From contig NZ_JAGHZS010000010.1 of the NCBI RefSeq assembly GCF_017745275.1, positions 248,001 through 312,000 on the forward strand: 64,000 nucleotides of DNA, in the 5' to 3' direction. Both the position numbers and the translations under genes were made by a program. Positions 45,121 to 53,669 of this stretch are shown here, piece after piece (position 1 is the first letter of the stretch; each line of letters begins with the position of its first letter). Source of the stretch: Chitinophaga sp. GTDB taxonomy: Bacteria; Bacteroidota; Bacteroidia; Chitinophagales; Chitinophagaceae. Below the pieces are notes generated by a model that was given only the letters and a program-made list of their open reading frames with translations, ran no database searches and was not told where the DNA came from.

Positions 45121-45702
45121 ATGTACGAGCAAATAGATCAATTCGCCGATAAGTGTATCCAGCTCACGCCGGAAGAGCGTGCCTATTTTCATTCGCTGCT
45201 AAAATTAAAACGTATCCGTAAACGCACTTTCCTGCTACAGGAAGGGGAGGTATGCGATTTTGAAGCCTTCATCGTGAAAGGCTGTGTAAGAACCTATTTC
45301 CTGAGTGAGGATGGCACAGAAACCATTCTATCCTTCGCCATAGAAAACTGGTGGGTAAGTGATTTGTATAGCTTTACAGATCAAACCCCCTCGAATATGT
45401 TTATTGAAACACTGGAGGATTCAGAGTTGCTGATGATCGATTATAAAAGTAAGACGGCTTTATTTGAGAAAGTCCCCAAGTTCGAAAGGCTGTTTCGTTT
45501 GCTGGTACAGCGTTCCCTGTTTTCCTTGCAACGCCGCTTCCATAGCCTCGTATCGCAGACCGCTGAGCAGCGGTATATCGCTTTTACAGAAAAGTACCCG
45601 GAAATAGTACAACGTGTACCACAACATCAGATCGCCCGCTACCTGGGCGTGTCACCGGAGTTTTTAAGCAAGGTACGCGGTGCTATGCATAAAAAAAAGT
45701 AA
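45121..45702 (+). CDS. Crp/Fnr-family transcriptional regulator
   Basis: 193 residues: a cyclic-nucleotide-binding beta-roll (residues ~25-125, with KGCVRTYFLSEDGTE) and a short C-terminal helix-turn-helix (HQIARYLGVSPEFLSKVR). Such single-domain regulators with no iron-sulfur cysteines are very common in Bacteroidota; ligand is unknown. It is convergent with the electrophile-stress operon and ends in the shared hairpin. Confidence 0.9.
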   Translation: MYEQIDQFADKCIQLTPEERAYFHSLLKLKRIRKRTFLLQEGEVCDFEAFIVKGCVRTYFLSEDGTETILSFAIENWWVSDLYSFTDQTPSNMFIETLEDSELLMIDYKSKTALFEKVPKFERLFRLLVQRSLFSLQRRFHSLVSQTAEQRYIAFTEKYPEIVQRVPQHQIARYLGVSPEFLSKVRGAMHKKK

Positions 45703-45720
45703 GTCCTTATGGACTTACTT
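45697..45720 (-). terminator. Terminator of the reverse-strand detoxification operon
   Basis: AAGTAAGTCC (45697-45706) pairs perfectly with GGACTTACTT (45711-45720) around TTAT. The A-run at 45691-45698 is a U-tract on the reverse transcript. The stem includes the stop codons of both convergent genes. Confidence 0.8.
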
Positions 45721-46335
45721 AAACACCAGTTTATTGGCCTGGCTGATTTCTTCACCGGTAATGGTATGCCCCATGTTAGGGTAGATGGTGGCAGTCACAT
45801 TTGCGCCCATTGATTGCAGGATAGCTTCGGATTCATGTACCCGGGAAACAGGTACGTGGAAGTCTGGATCGCTGCTACCGATATATACCGGGGTCTGGTT
45901 AAAATTCCCTTTATAATTTGCTGTATATATTTTGTCCCCGATTAAGCCGCCGGTAAAGGCTACAATGCCACCATACTGTGCGGCGTTACGGGTGGTAAAT
46001 TCCAGTGTCAAGCAGGCGCCCTGCGAAAATCCCAGGAAGTAAATATTTTCCCTGGAGATGCCTGCGGCTAATACATCGTCTACCACCTGTGTGAGCAGTT
46101 GCAGGGCACCGGTCAGGTAAGGTTCATTTTGTGATGGTGGCGCCAGGAACGATTGTGGATACCAGGTATTCCCGGTAGCCTGTGGCGCTACAATCGCAAA
46201 GTCAGCTACGTTGAGATGCGGTGCCAGCGAAATGATATCTCTCGCAGAGCCTCCACGTCCGTGGATCATGATCAATGCTTTCTTCGCCTGTTCCAATGGC
46301 ACGCCGGCCGTTATAATATTTTTCTGATGTGTCAT
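45715..46335 (-). CDS. Phospholipase/carboxylesterase family hydrolase (MhqD-like)
   Basis: 206 residues of the alpha/beta hydrolase fold: oxyanion region MIHGRGGSA, nucleophile Ser in GFSQGAC, Asp in SSDPDFHVP and His in NMGHTIT. With a glyoxalase-type dioxygenase directly upstream it resembles the MhqD-MhqO pair of Firmicutes that protects against quinones and catechols; the transfer of that role to this organism is inference. The ATG at 46335 is preferred because a purine-rich GGAAAG lies before it; an in-frame TTG at 46353 would fall in a hairpin. Confidence 0.88.
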   Translation of the reverse strand: MTHQKNIITAGVPLEQAKKALIMIHGRGGSARDIISLAPHLNVADFAIVAPQATGNTWYPQSFLAPPSQNEPYLTGALQLLTQVVDDVLAAGISRENIYFLGFSQGACLTLEFTTRNAAQYGGIVAFTGGLIGDKIYTANYKGNFNQTPVYIGSSDPDFHVPVSRVHESEAILQSMGANVTATIYPNMGHTITGEEISQANKLVFK

Positions 46336-46348
46336 ATTCTTTCCTTTT

Positions 46349-46379
46349 TTCAAAGGCGGATACCTGATCCGCCTTTGAA
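46349..46379 (-). repeat. 13-bp intercistronic hairpin
   Basis: TTCAAAGGCGGAT (46349-46361) and ATCCGCCTTTGAA (46367-46379) are exact complements around a 5-nt loop, just after the dioxygenase stop and just before the hydrolase ribosome-binding region. There is no U-tract in the operon direction, so mRNA processing or stabilisation is more likely than termination. Confidence 0.65.
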
Positions 46380-46386
46380 TGATAAC

Positions 46387-47319
46387 TTATTTCAATACCG
46401 GTAACACTTTTTCAATGTCGGCTCTGGCTGGCTCATATTGTTTGGGCAATCGTAAGCCGGTACCGAGCTGCTGCAACGGTTCATCTACGGTGAATCCCGG
46501 GTTATCAGTAGCTATTTCAAACAGTACGCCTCCTGGTTCCCTGAAGTAGAGGGAGAAGAAATAATCCCTGTCGATTTTAGGGGTGATCTGGTGCCCGGCA
46601 GAGAGAATTTTCTCGCGGAACTCCATCTGCACCTTATCATCAGCTACACGGAATGCGATGTGGTGATTGGTACCGCCGGCATTGTAACCGGGAGTGCCGT
46701 TCGGCGTCGCTAACAGGTCGATGATATTGGCGTTGTCTACCGTGTTGGTGATAAAACGATAACGATTGTCTTCCTGGGATTGCAGCGTATACCCGAAGAT
46801 GTCAGTCAGGATTTTAGCAGTAGGCTCAATATCCTTCAGGGTGAGTGTGGTGCTGTGAAATCCTTTGGTAGCAGCATTTTCGGCAATGTCTGCAGTTATC
46901 CATGGGCGACGTGTATCCGTTACTGTTTCCACGAAGCTGAGCTGAAGTCCATCCGGATCGGTGAAGCGGAGATATTTTTCTCCGAGTCGTTCGATGGTTT
47001 CTTCGAAAGGAACGTTAAATTGTTTAAAGCGTTCTTTCCAGAATCCGAGGCTGCCTGCCGGAACGGTGTAGGTGATCTCTGTGGCCATGCCCGTACCGGT
47101 ACGCCCTTTGCCAATGCCTTCCCATGGGAAGAAGGTGAGGATGGTACCAGGTGTTCCCTGTTCATTTCCAAAATAAAAGTGATAGGTGCCAGGGTCATCG
47201 AAGTTAACGGTTTTCTTTACCAGCCGTTGTCCGAGTACTTTGGTATAGAAGTCGAAGTTGCGTTGTGCATCACCTGCAATAGCAGTGATGTGGTGTAAGC
47301 CTAATATTTTATTGTCCAT
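46387..47319 (-). CDS. Ring-cleaving dioxygenase, glyoxalase/VOC family (MhqO-like)
   Basis: 310 residues made of two VOC halves: LGLHHITAIAGD at the start and GFHSTTLTLKDIEP near residue 150, with metal ligands expected at the first histidine of each unit and at Glu in GGVLFEIATD. Members of this family open catechol or hydroquinone rings. 17 bp separate it from the small protein upstream in the operon. Likely removes quinone-derived electrophiles together with the hydrolase and pirin genes. Confidence 0.9.
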   Translation of the reverse strand: MDNKILGLHHITAIAGDAQRNFDFYTKVLGQRLVKKTVNFDDPGTYHFYFGNEQGTPGTILTFFPWEGIGKGRTGTGMATEITYTVPAGSLGFWKERFKQFNVPFEETIERLGEKYLRFTDPDGLQLSFVETVTDTRRPWITADIAENAATKGFHSTTLTLKDIEPTAKILTDIFGYTLQSQEDNRYRFITNTVDNANIIDLLATPNGTPGYNAGGTNHHIAFRVADDKVQMEFREKILSAGHQITPKIDRDYFFSLYFREPGGVLFEIATDNPGFTVDEPLQQLGTGLRLPKQYEPARADIEKVLPVLK

Positions 47320-47335
47320 AGTAATTTTTTTTTAG

Positions 47336-47641
47336 TTAGATGAAAAATGCCATGCGGATTTCGTTTTCCAGCAGTCCGCTACCACCGCCATAGTGGCGGA
47401 TAATGCGGGTATTTTGCGCAGCAGCGGCTTGTTTTATTTGCGCTTCATCCGCTATGCTGACCCCTGCACATAACAGGATGCCATCGTATGGATGCTGCTG
47501 CAATAGTGCCAGGGCTTCCAACAAAGAGCCGGCGGTAGTGCCTGTCCAGCCTTCGTGTTTATTAATCAGGCGGTGTACTACCTCCATGATTTCTGTATGA
47601 TAGCCAACGGCAAGCAGGTTTAATGATGATTTATCGGTCAT
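47336..47641 (-). CDS. Small receiver-like protein of unknown function
   Basis: 101 residues lying between pirin and the dioxygenase with gaps of 4 and 16 bp, so clearly part of the operon. The pattern NLLAVGYHTEIMEVVHRLIN ... PYDGILLCAGV resembles the fold of a response-regulator receiver, but the phospho-acceptor position is Gly/Cys rather than Asp and there is no DNA-binding domain. Function unknown. Confidence 0.8.
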   Translation of the reverse strand: MTDKSSLNLLAVGYHTEIMEVVHRLINKHEGWTGTTAGSLLEALALLQQHPYDGILLCAGVSIADEAQIKQAAAAQNTRIIRHYGGGSGLLENEIRMAFFI

Positions 47642-47645
47642 GGTA

Positions 47646-48371
47646 TTACTGTTGAATGGTCATAGGTACATCAATCACGAGTACCGTAGTATTATTGCTT
47701 TTAGCCTGTCCTTTGAAGCCGTTGGTATCACTGATGCCCAGTGCGTCGCCGGCTGATAAGGTATAGCCATCTATTTCGATGCTGCCGTCGATGATATATA
47801 CATAGGCGCCATGCCCGGTTTGTTTCAGGTCATAGCTGAACGACTGATCAGCAGCAAATTTGCCCATGCTCAGGTACGCATCCTGGTTGATCCAGGCGGT
47901 ATCGGCGGCTGCCTGTGGCGCCACGAAGGTGCCAAACCGGTTAACGAAGGAGGCCTCGTTCAATGTAAGCTGGCCGTATTGTGGCGTTACATTCAGTTGG
48001 GCCGGATAAATCCATATCTGCAGGAAGCGGGTAGCCTGGTCTTGTTCATAGTTATATTCGCTGTGAAAAACACCGCTGCCAGTACTCATGATCTGGATGT
48101 CACCCGTTTTGATGACGCCTTCATTGCCAAGGTTGTCTTTATGAATCAGGCTTCCCTGCAGGGGAATAGAGATAATCTCCATGTTATCGTGAGGGTGTCT
48201 GCCAAATCCTTTGCCCGGCTGTACAATATCGTCGTTAAATACCCGAAGGGCACCAAACTGGATCCTTTTGGGATTATAGTAATCCGCGAAGCTGAATGTT
48301 TTCTTACTATCCAGCCAGTCGTTGATTTCATGGTGCCTGCTGTCTTCTTTATGTAAGATATATTTGGTCAT
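47646..48371 (-). CDS. Pirin-family protein (bicupin, quercetinase-like)
   Basis: 241 residues: N-terminal cupin with the metal-binding HPHDNMEII motif near residue 59-67 and a further His in VFHSEYN near residue 103; C-terminal cupin more degenerate. Pirins can act as quercetin 2,3-dioxygenases or iron-dependent redox sensors. First gene of the four-gene reverse operon; direct repeats lie upstream between it and the divergent antiporter. Confidence 0.92.
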   Translation of the reverse strand: MTKYILHKEDSRHHEINDWLDSKKTFSFADYYNPKRIQFGALRVFNDDIVQPGKGFGRHPHDNMEIISIPLQGSLIHKDNLGNEGVIKTGDIQIMSTGSGVFHSEYNYEQDQATRFLQIWIYPAQLNVTPQYGQLTLNEASFVNRFGTFVAPQAAADTAWINQDAYLSMGKFAADQSFSYDLKQTGHGAYVYIIDGSIEIDGYTLSAGDALGISDTNGFKGQAKSNNTTVLVIDVPMTIQQ

Positions 48372-48425
48372 ATGTTGTTGTTATTGATGATGTAAAATTG
48401 CAAAGAAGTGGATGAGTGGCCAATA

Positions 48426-48461
48426 ACCTGGTTTAAGAAACAATCTTAACCTGGATTAAGT
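48426..48461. promoter_or_regulatory. Two 13-bp direct repeats between pirin operon and antiporter
   Basis: AACCTGGTTTAAG (48426-48438) and AACCTGGATTAAG (48449-48461) differ by one base and are 23 bp apart, about two helical turns. The location between divergent genes suggests an operator for the detoxification operon. Confidence 0.55.
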
Positions 48462-48538
48462 TTTTGGGCAGAGGCTACGAAGCGTCTTGTTTGTCAGGAT
48501 TTTCCCTATTTTTAGTGAGCGCAAACATATTACCCCTG

Positions 48539-50113
48539 ATGCATACGATACTCCCTTTTCTGCTGGCAATGATTGCCGTGATTGTACTATTGGAAATGCT
48601 GGCAACCCGGTTAAGGATCGCTTACCCAATTTTGCTGGTGATAGCAGGACTTTTATTGAGCTTTGTCCCCGGGCTGCCACCTGTCCGTATAAATCCCAAC
48701 CTGATATTTTTCCTGGTGCTGCCGCCTTTGTTGTTTGAGGCGGCATGGAGTATTTCTTTTAAAGAGATGAAGAAGTGGTGGCGTATCATCAGTAGCTTTG
48801 CCTTCCTGGTGGTGTTTTTTACGGCGCTGAGTGTGGCGCTTGCGGCTAATTATTTCATTCCGGGCTTTTCTATTGCGTTGGGCTTCTTGCTGGGTGGTAT
48901 CGTTTCTCCGCCAGACGCAGTTAGTACGGGGGCTATTACGAAGTTTGTTAAAATTCCGTGGGGAAGCGCCACTATCCTGGAAGGAGAAAGCCTGCTGAAT
49001 GATGCTTCAGCGCTCATTATTTTCCGTTTTGCATTGGTAGCAGTGGGTACCGGGCAATTTATCTGGCAGGATGCGGCGGTCAGCTTTATATGGATGATCG
49101 TAGGTGGTGCGGGAATAGGGTTGATATTGGGATGGATGTTTGTACAGATGCATCGGCGACTGCCTACGGACGCGGCATCAGATATCACCCTGACAATTAT
49201 TGAACCCTACATGATGTACTGGGTGGCAGAGCAATTGCATAGTTCAGGCGTACTGGCAGTAGTAGCGGGTGGTTTGTATTTGTCCAATAAGCGTTTACTT
49301 TTCTTAAATAGTATAAGCCGTATCCAGGCTTATAGCGTGTGGGAGAACTTTGTATTTATTTTAAACGGCGTGGTATTTTTGATTATCGGGTTAGATCTCC
49401 CGGAAATCGTTGGTGGACTGCGATCAGAGGGTATCTCTTTAAACATGGCCATGGGGTATGGGCTCATTGTAACGGCTGTACTGATTTTGGTAAGGATTGT
49501 TAGTGCATATGTCGCCATGGTGGCTACGTTGATCTTTCGGCCCAAAGTGATGCCGGTTACTACGCTCCGGGGGCGTTTGGTATTGCCGCTAGTGCTGGGT
49601 TGGTCGGGGATGCGGGGCGTAGTGTCATTAGCCGCTGCATTATCGATTCCTGTTACCTACAACCAGGTAGCATTCCCCCAACGCAACCTGATTTTATTTA
49701 TCACGTTCGTGGTGATATTATTTACATTGGTGGTACAGGGACTTACATTACCGTATTTGATTAACCGCTCCCGGGTATTTGTGGCGACTGCCGGTGAAAC
49801 CGAAGAAGAGACTATCCGGAAGATCAGGCATGGGCTTAAACAGCATATTTACCGGTTTCTCAAAGAAAATTATGAGCATAAGCTGCCTGATCATGTTGGT
49901 GTGCAAAAGATGATGCAGCATTGGGAAGAGAGATCCAAAGCAGAGAAGGACGACTGGATGGATGACAAGATAAAAGTCATTTATTTGGAAACGCTCGAAA
50001 GTCAGCGTCAATATCTTACCGCATTGAATAATGATCCCTTGATCAATGAAGAGTTAATCCGCCGGCAGTTATATCAAATCGACCTGGAGGAGGTCCGTTT
50101 ACGTATGTTATAG
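48539..50113 (+). CDS. Na+/H+ antiporter (CPA1 family)
   Basis: 524 residues with about 12-13 membrane segments and the conserved acidic transport-site region SPPDAVSTGAI and EGESLLNDASALI typical of NhaP/NHE exchangers. A C-terminal cytosolic tail of ~110 charged residues follows. It exchanges sodium (or potassium) for protons across the inner membrane. The ATG at 48539 begins directly at the first membrane helix; a TTG at 48464 would add 25 unsupported residues. Monocistronic. Confidence 0.92.
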   Translation: MHTILPFLLAMIAVIVLLEMLATRLRIAYPILLVIAGLLLSFVPGLPPVRINPNLIFFLVLPPLLFEAAWSISFKEMKKWWRIISSFAFLVVFFTALSVALAANYFIPGFSIALGFLLGGIVSPPDAVSTGAITKFVKIPWGSATILEGESLLNDASALIIFRFALVAVGTGQFIWQDAAVSFIWMIVGGAGIGLILGWMFVQMHRRLPTDAASDITLTIIEPYMMYWVAEQLHSSGVLAVVAGGLYLSNKRLLFLNSISRIQAYSVWENFVFILNGVVFLIIGLDLPEIVGGLRSEGISLNMAMGYGLIVTAVLILVRIVSAYVAMVATLIFRPKVMPVTTLRGRLVLPLVLGWSGMRGVVSLAAALSIPVTYNQVAFPQRNLILFITFVVILFTLVVQGLTLPYLINRSRVFVATAGETEEETIRKIRHGLKQHIYRFLKENYEHKLPDHVGVQKMMQHWEERSKAEKDDWMDDKIKVIYLETLESQRQYLTALNNDPLINEELIRRQLYQIDLEEVRLRML

Positions 50114-50191
50114 CTATTTATGCACCAGGTAGATCTTTGGATAGCAGAGAAGTTATCATGTTACATTATTTCTATGGAAGTGCTATCTTGG

Positions 50192-50205
50192 CAGGCAATT
50201 GCCTG
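50192..50205. repeat. 14-bp perfect palindrome upstream of a lipoprotein gene
   Basis: CAGGCAA/TTGCCTG without a spacer, 30 bp before the lipoprotein ATG. Possible operator; weak on its own. Confidence 0.3.
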
Positions 50206-50234
50206 ATTGTAGCGTAATATTTTAAATGTAGCTG

Positions 50235-51086
50235 ATGAAGAAGAGAAATTTATTGTTATTGGTGTTGCCTGTTGTTTTTTCCTGCAAACCCCGGGTACCA
50301 CAGGTCCCGCTGCCGAAAGTACTGGAGAAGAATTATGGTTTTGATATTGAAAAGATAACTTTCAATGAAGATGTGCCGACCTTATATTCCAAACACGTGA
50401 TGGGCGAGGAGATAGAGTATGATAGTGCCCGTGACGGAAAAATCACCGACACCACCTTTAAGTACCAAATAAGCAACACGATTACGGATGTGATGAAGTT
50501 CAGGATGCCCCAGAAGGATTTTGGATACCTTTATAAGAGCCCGGAAATAGATAGCATTGCGAAGTTTGGGAATGTTTACTTCAACACGCTTTATACCCTG
50601 ACCGATACAAGCAGGAAGCCCGTTGCTTTTTATGCAGCAGCAACTTTTGACTCCGCCCGGCTGAGGGCACATTTCCTGGATGAATTCCGGAAAAAATATG
50701 GGCCGCCAAAATATTCGTTTTATATCAGTAATGAATTCAACCATTGCTCTTATGAATGGGATCTCAGCGACAGAACTATTCAAATTGAAACCTCGTTTGG
50801 ATTTGAAGCCTCATTTAATTCGAATGGAAAAAGTAAAAGCGGGAAATATTACCGGCTGGATATGCTGGTCATGAACAATAAGCATAAAGATGAAATTTAT
50901 AAGGCACACCTGATGGATGTACCGGAAAAAATAATGTACGACGGAAAATTAAGAAGCTATAAAGATTTTCAGTTTGAGAAAGTGATGCTTGTAAAAGATG
51001 AGTTTTACTTGTTCTCTACAAACGAAGCACTGATTAAGAACGAATATGGTGAGTACAGCATTGAGAATGCAGAAGCAGATGAGTAA
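50235..51086 (+). CDS. Hypothetical lipoprotein
   Basis: 283 residues with a lipoprotein signal (MKKRNLLLLVLPVVFSC, lipid Cys at 17). The mature part has no recognised domain; it is rich in charged and aromatic residues without repeats or membrane segments. Followed after 30 bp by the Sel1-repeat gene in the same direction, so the two may be one operon. Confidence 0.85.
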   Translation: MKKRNLLLLVLPVVFSCKPRVPQVPLPKVLEKNYGFDIEKITFNEDVPTLYSKHVMGEEIEYDSARDGKITDTTFKYQISNTITDVMKFRMPQKDFGYLYKSPEIDSIAKFGNVYFNTLYTLTDTSRKPVAFYAAATFDSARLRAHFLDEFRKKYGPPKYSFYISNEFNHCSYEWDLSDRTIQIETSFGFEASFNSNGKSKSGKYYRLDMLVMNNKHKDEIYKAHLMDVPEKIMYDGKLRSYKDFQFEKVMLVKDEFYLFSTNEALIKNEYGEYSIENAEADE

Positions 51087-51116
51087 ATTAAATTTCTTGA
51101 TTTTAAAGCATATACG

Positions 51117-51728
51117 ATGCCAGCCATCCTTAGCAGGAAAGAGCAGCAGCGGCTATTCCTCCTGGGCTATCAGCTTGCCTTTCAAACAACCTCAAAGAAG
51201 AAGAACTGGCGTAAGATATTTTCGCTTTGGTACGCTGCCGCCAGCAATGGACATAAACGTGCCCAGTTTTATGTGGGCACCTGTTATGATCACGCGCGGG
51301 GTGTTGAAAAAAATACATCGATAGCTTTTGACTGGTATTTGAAAGCAGCTGGTCAGGGGCATATGGAGTCGATATATAATATTGGCTTTTTTTACAGGGA
51401 AGGTGAAATAGTGGAACAGGATTACAAAAAAGCGGTGAAACTTTTTACCGCCGCCGCGAAACTGGGAGATACTGAAGCGCAAAGGGATTTAGGGTATTCC
51501 TATTTTTATGGACAGGGAGTTAAAGAAGACCACAGGAAAGCCGTTTACTGGTATAAGCGGGCTGCGCGAAAGAACGATCTGATGGCTTTTTATAATTTAG
51601 GATTGTGTTATAAGCATGGTCATGGCGTTACGCAATCCGATCGCTGGACGATATATTATTTTGAAAAAGCAAGGAATGGTGGACATAAAGGTGCTGCCAG
51701 GCAATTGAAGAAGCTGGGGCAGCTTTAG
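51117..51728 (+). CDS. Sel1-repeat (tetratricopeptide-like) protein
   Basis: 203 residues. Four to five Sel1-like units of ~36 residues run from about residue 45 to the end (for example KRAQFYVGTCYDHARGV, MESIYNIGFFYREGE, AQRDLGYSYFYGQGV and MAFYNLGLCYKHGHGV). No signal peptide, so cytosolic. Sel1 proteins are scaffolds for protein-protein contacts; the partner is unknown. Confidence 0.9.
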   Translation: MPAILSRKEQQRLFLLGYQLAFQTTSKKKNWRKIFSLWYAAASNGHKRAQFYVGTCYDHARGVEKNTSIAFDWYLKAAGQGHMESIYNIGFFYREGEIVEQDYKKAVKLFTAAAKLGDTEAQRDLGYSYFYGQGVKEDHRKAVYWYKRAARKNDLMAFYNLGLCYKHGHGVTQSDRWTIYYFEKARNGGHKGAARQLKKLGQL

Positions 51729-51791
51729 AACGTTATTTCAGTATCATCTCATTTAAATATCCTCATTAAAAAATACTTGTCGCTTTTCCGG

Positions 51792-51822
51792 TTGTCAGCC
51801 GCAAACGGCGCGCCTACTTTTG
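51792..51822 (+). promoter_or_regulatory. Bacteroidota-type promoter of the MFS exporter
   Basis: TTG at 51792-51794, a 20-nt spacer and TACTTTTG at 51815-51822 match the consensus. Predicted start near 51829, about 20 nt before the ATG. Confidence 0.7.
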
Positions 51823-51847
51823 TGTCGGTAAATAAAACAAACCGACA
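51823..51847. promoter_or_regulatory. Inverted-repeat operator over the MFS transcription start
   Basis: TGTCGGT (51823-51829) and ACCGACA (51841-51847) with a 10-nt spacer directly follow the -7 element and reach to the start codon. The layout fits repression by a TetR-type dimer, though no TetR gene is adjacent. Confidence 0.65.
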
Positions 51848-51849
51848 AT

Positions 51850-53271
51850 ATGAGCACCTCTTCCATTGCTATCAATAAGTGGTTTGCGCTGTTGATTATC
51901 CTTACGGCGCCACTGTTATACGTGATAGACATCTTTATTATCAACATCGCCATTCCCACTATTAAAAGCAGTTTACATGCTACGGATGGAGAAGTACAAC
52001 TGGTGATAGCTGGCTACCTGTTGGGAAGCGCCTGTTTCTTAATCATCGGCGGCAGGGCAGGGGATTATCTGGGCAAGAAGAAAGTATTTTTCTGGGGCAT
52101 GTGCTGGTTTACGCTGACCTCCTGTTTATGTGGATTATGTCAAACGCCGGCGCAGTTGAATATCGCCCGTTTTCTCCAGGGTGTAAGTTCTGCGTTTATG
52201 GTAACGCAGTCTATTTCGTTGATACAGGTACTGTTTCCCGTAGCGGCGGAAAGAGCGAAAGCTATTGGCTGGTATGGGATCACGCTGAGTATTGCCGCCA
52301 TCATCGGGCAAATGCTGGGAGGCTATCTGGCGGAAACACATTTCATAATACCCGGGTGGCGACTGATATTTTTCATTAACCTACCGGTAGGAGTGGCGGC
52401 TATGTGGGCCATTCAATGCTACTTGCGGGAAACGGAGAGGGTAACACACGTGCAATTTGATTATCCGGGAGCCATTGTGCTGACGGCTTCGTTGGGGTGT
52501 TTGATTTATGCTATTACGGAGGGGCGTGAGCAGCACTGGCCGTTATGGAGCTTTGGGTTAATGGCATTATCATTGGTGTTGTTGCGCTTTTTCATACATA
52601 CACAACAAAAAAATGAAATGCCGTTGATCAATCTGCGGTTATTTAAGCAACCAGCTTTTAACATTGGACTACTGGCAGTGTTGTTTCACTTTATGTTACA
52701 TACCGCATACCTGTTGATGATGGCGGTATTTCTGCAGAATGGGCTGGGCATTTCCGCATTGGCTTGCGGCGCCTGTTTTATCCCGCATGCTTTACTATTT
52801 ATGTTGTCGTCAGTGGTGGCGTCGCGGTTGCTGGTAAGGTATGGCAAGCGTGTGTTGCAGGCTGGTTTATTGATTATCCTGGTGGCTTTTCTGTCGCAGA
52901 TTTTTTGTGATGCGGGTCCGTGGCTAACGGTATTGTTTATTGCTATATATGGGCTGGGAAATGGGTTGGTACTCCCTTTCCTGTTAAATATTGTGTTGGA
53001 TAATGTACCTGTGGAAGATGCGGGTGCAGCATCCGGTATTTTCTCCACTTTCCAGCAAACGGCCTCCGGACTGGGTATCAGCATTATTGGCGGGATATTT
53101 TTTGCGGTGCTGGAAGCTAAGCAACATACGCTGATATATGCCAGCGCATTGCGTTATGGATTAATTGCCGGAATTGGTTGTTTGATGATAGTCGCGTTGA
53201 TGCTGTATTGGTTACCGCGGAATGCGCCGGCAGACGCTGCCCGGGAAAAAATACGGCATTATGGGGAGTAG
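51850..53271 (+). CDS. MFS drug exporter, DHA2 (14-helix) type
   Basis: 473 residues, about 14 membrane segments, with the motif-A loop GGRAGDYLGKKK between helices 2 and 3 and a motif-C-like region IGQMLGGYLAE. DHA2 members export drugs or dyes with proton antiport. The gene stands alone behind a well-formed promoter and operator, which suggests induction by a substrate through a regulator encoded elsewhere. Confidence 0.92.
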   Translation: MSTSSIAINKWFALLIILTAPLLYVIDIFIINIAIPTIKSSLHATDGEVQLVIAGYLLGSACFLIIGGRAGDYLGKKKVFFWGMCWFTLTSCLCGLCQTPAQLNIARFLQGVSSAFMVTQSISLIQVLFPVAAERAKAIGWYGITLSIAAIIGQMLGGYLAETHFIIPGWRLIFFINLPVGVAAMWAIQCYLRETERVTHVQFDYPGAIVLTASLGCLIYAITEGREQHWPLWSFGLMALSLVLLRFFIHTQQKNEMPLINLRLFKQPAFNIGLLAVLFHFMLHTAYLLMMAVFLQNGLGISALACGACFIPHALLFMLSSVVASRLLVRYGKRVLQAGLLIILVAFLSQIFCDAGPWLTVLFIAIYGLGNGLVLPFLLNIVLDNVPVEDAGAASGIFSTFQQTASGLGISIIGGIFFAVLEAKQHTLIYASALRYGLIAGIGCLMIVALMLYWLPRNAPADAAREKIRHYGE

Positions 53272-53297
53272 CGGCATAAAACTCCACACATCTTGCA

Positions 53298-53319
53298 AGG
53301 GGCGTTATGACTTGCCCCT
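53298..53319 (+). terminator. Weak hairpin after the MFS gene
   Basis: AGGGGC (53298-53303) pairs with GCCCCT (53314-53319) around a 10-nt loop; a short T-run follows after 4 nt. Termination is possible but poor by sequence. Confidence 0.35.
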
Positions 53320-53441
53320 GCTGTTTTCCCGCCCGTATTATACAATAGCACATGCATGTGCAAGGGCCTGTCTGCCCCGGCACCGGATTTGAAAAATTAC
53401 AGGAGATACTTTCATGATTTTTAACCAGAAAAATTTTTGTT

Positions 53442-53615
53442 ATGGACCAGGATAAAGACAAGAATAAAGAGGTAGATCAGCAAGCAAATCCAGCCTTTAC
53501 AAAGAAGGATCTTTTAGGAAAGCAGGAACAGTCAGAGCCTGCAGATTTACAGGAGGAACAAGACTCCGGAGAAGCAGAGGAAGCAGAAGAGAGCGAAACG
53601 GAAGAAGAAGAATGA
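53442..53615 (+). CDS. Small very acidic hypothetical protein
   Basis: A 57-residue frame ATG to TGA. The first half is mixed-charge (MDQDKDKNKEVDQQ), the second almost entirely Glu with Asp, Gln and Ser, ending SETEEEE. No hydrophobic core, so probably disordered. It has a good terminator 33 bp after the stop. Its compact frame and terminator favour a real gene; function unknown. Confidence 0.55.
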   Translation: MDQDKDKNKEVDQQANPAFTKKDLLGKQEQSEPADLQEEQDSGEAEEAEESETEEEE

Positions 53616-53647
53616 ACGGATACTTTAATCATGTTTGGTTATAATAG

Positions 53648-53669
53648 GGCCGCGTAAAAGCGGCCTTTT
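53648..53669. terminator. Terminator between convergent genes
   Basis: GGCCGC (53648-53653) and GCGGCC (53660-53665) with loop GTAAAA, followed by TTTT. It serves the small acidic gene; its right side touches the stop of the reverse-strand DUF1835-like gene. Confidence 0.75.

Noticed and set aside
47811-48356. Forward frame of ~180 codons opposite pirin
   Set aside because: Shadow of the pirin gene, which has the HPHDNMEII cupin motif.
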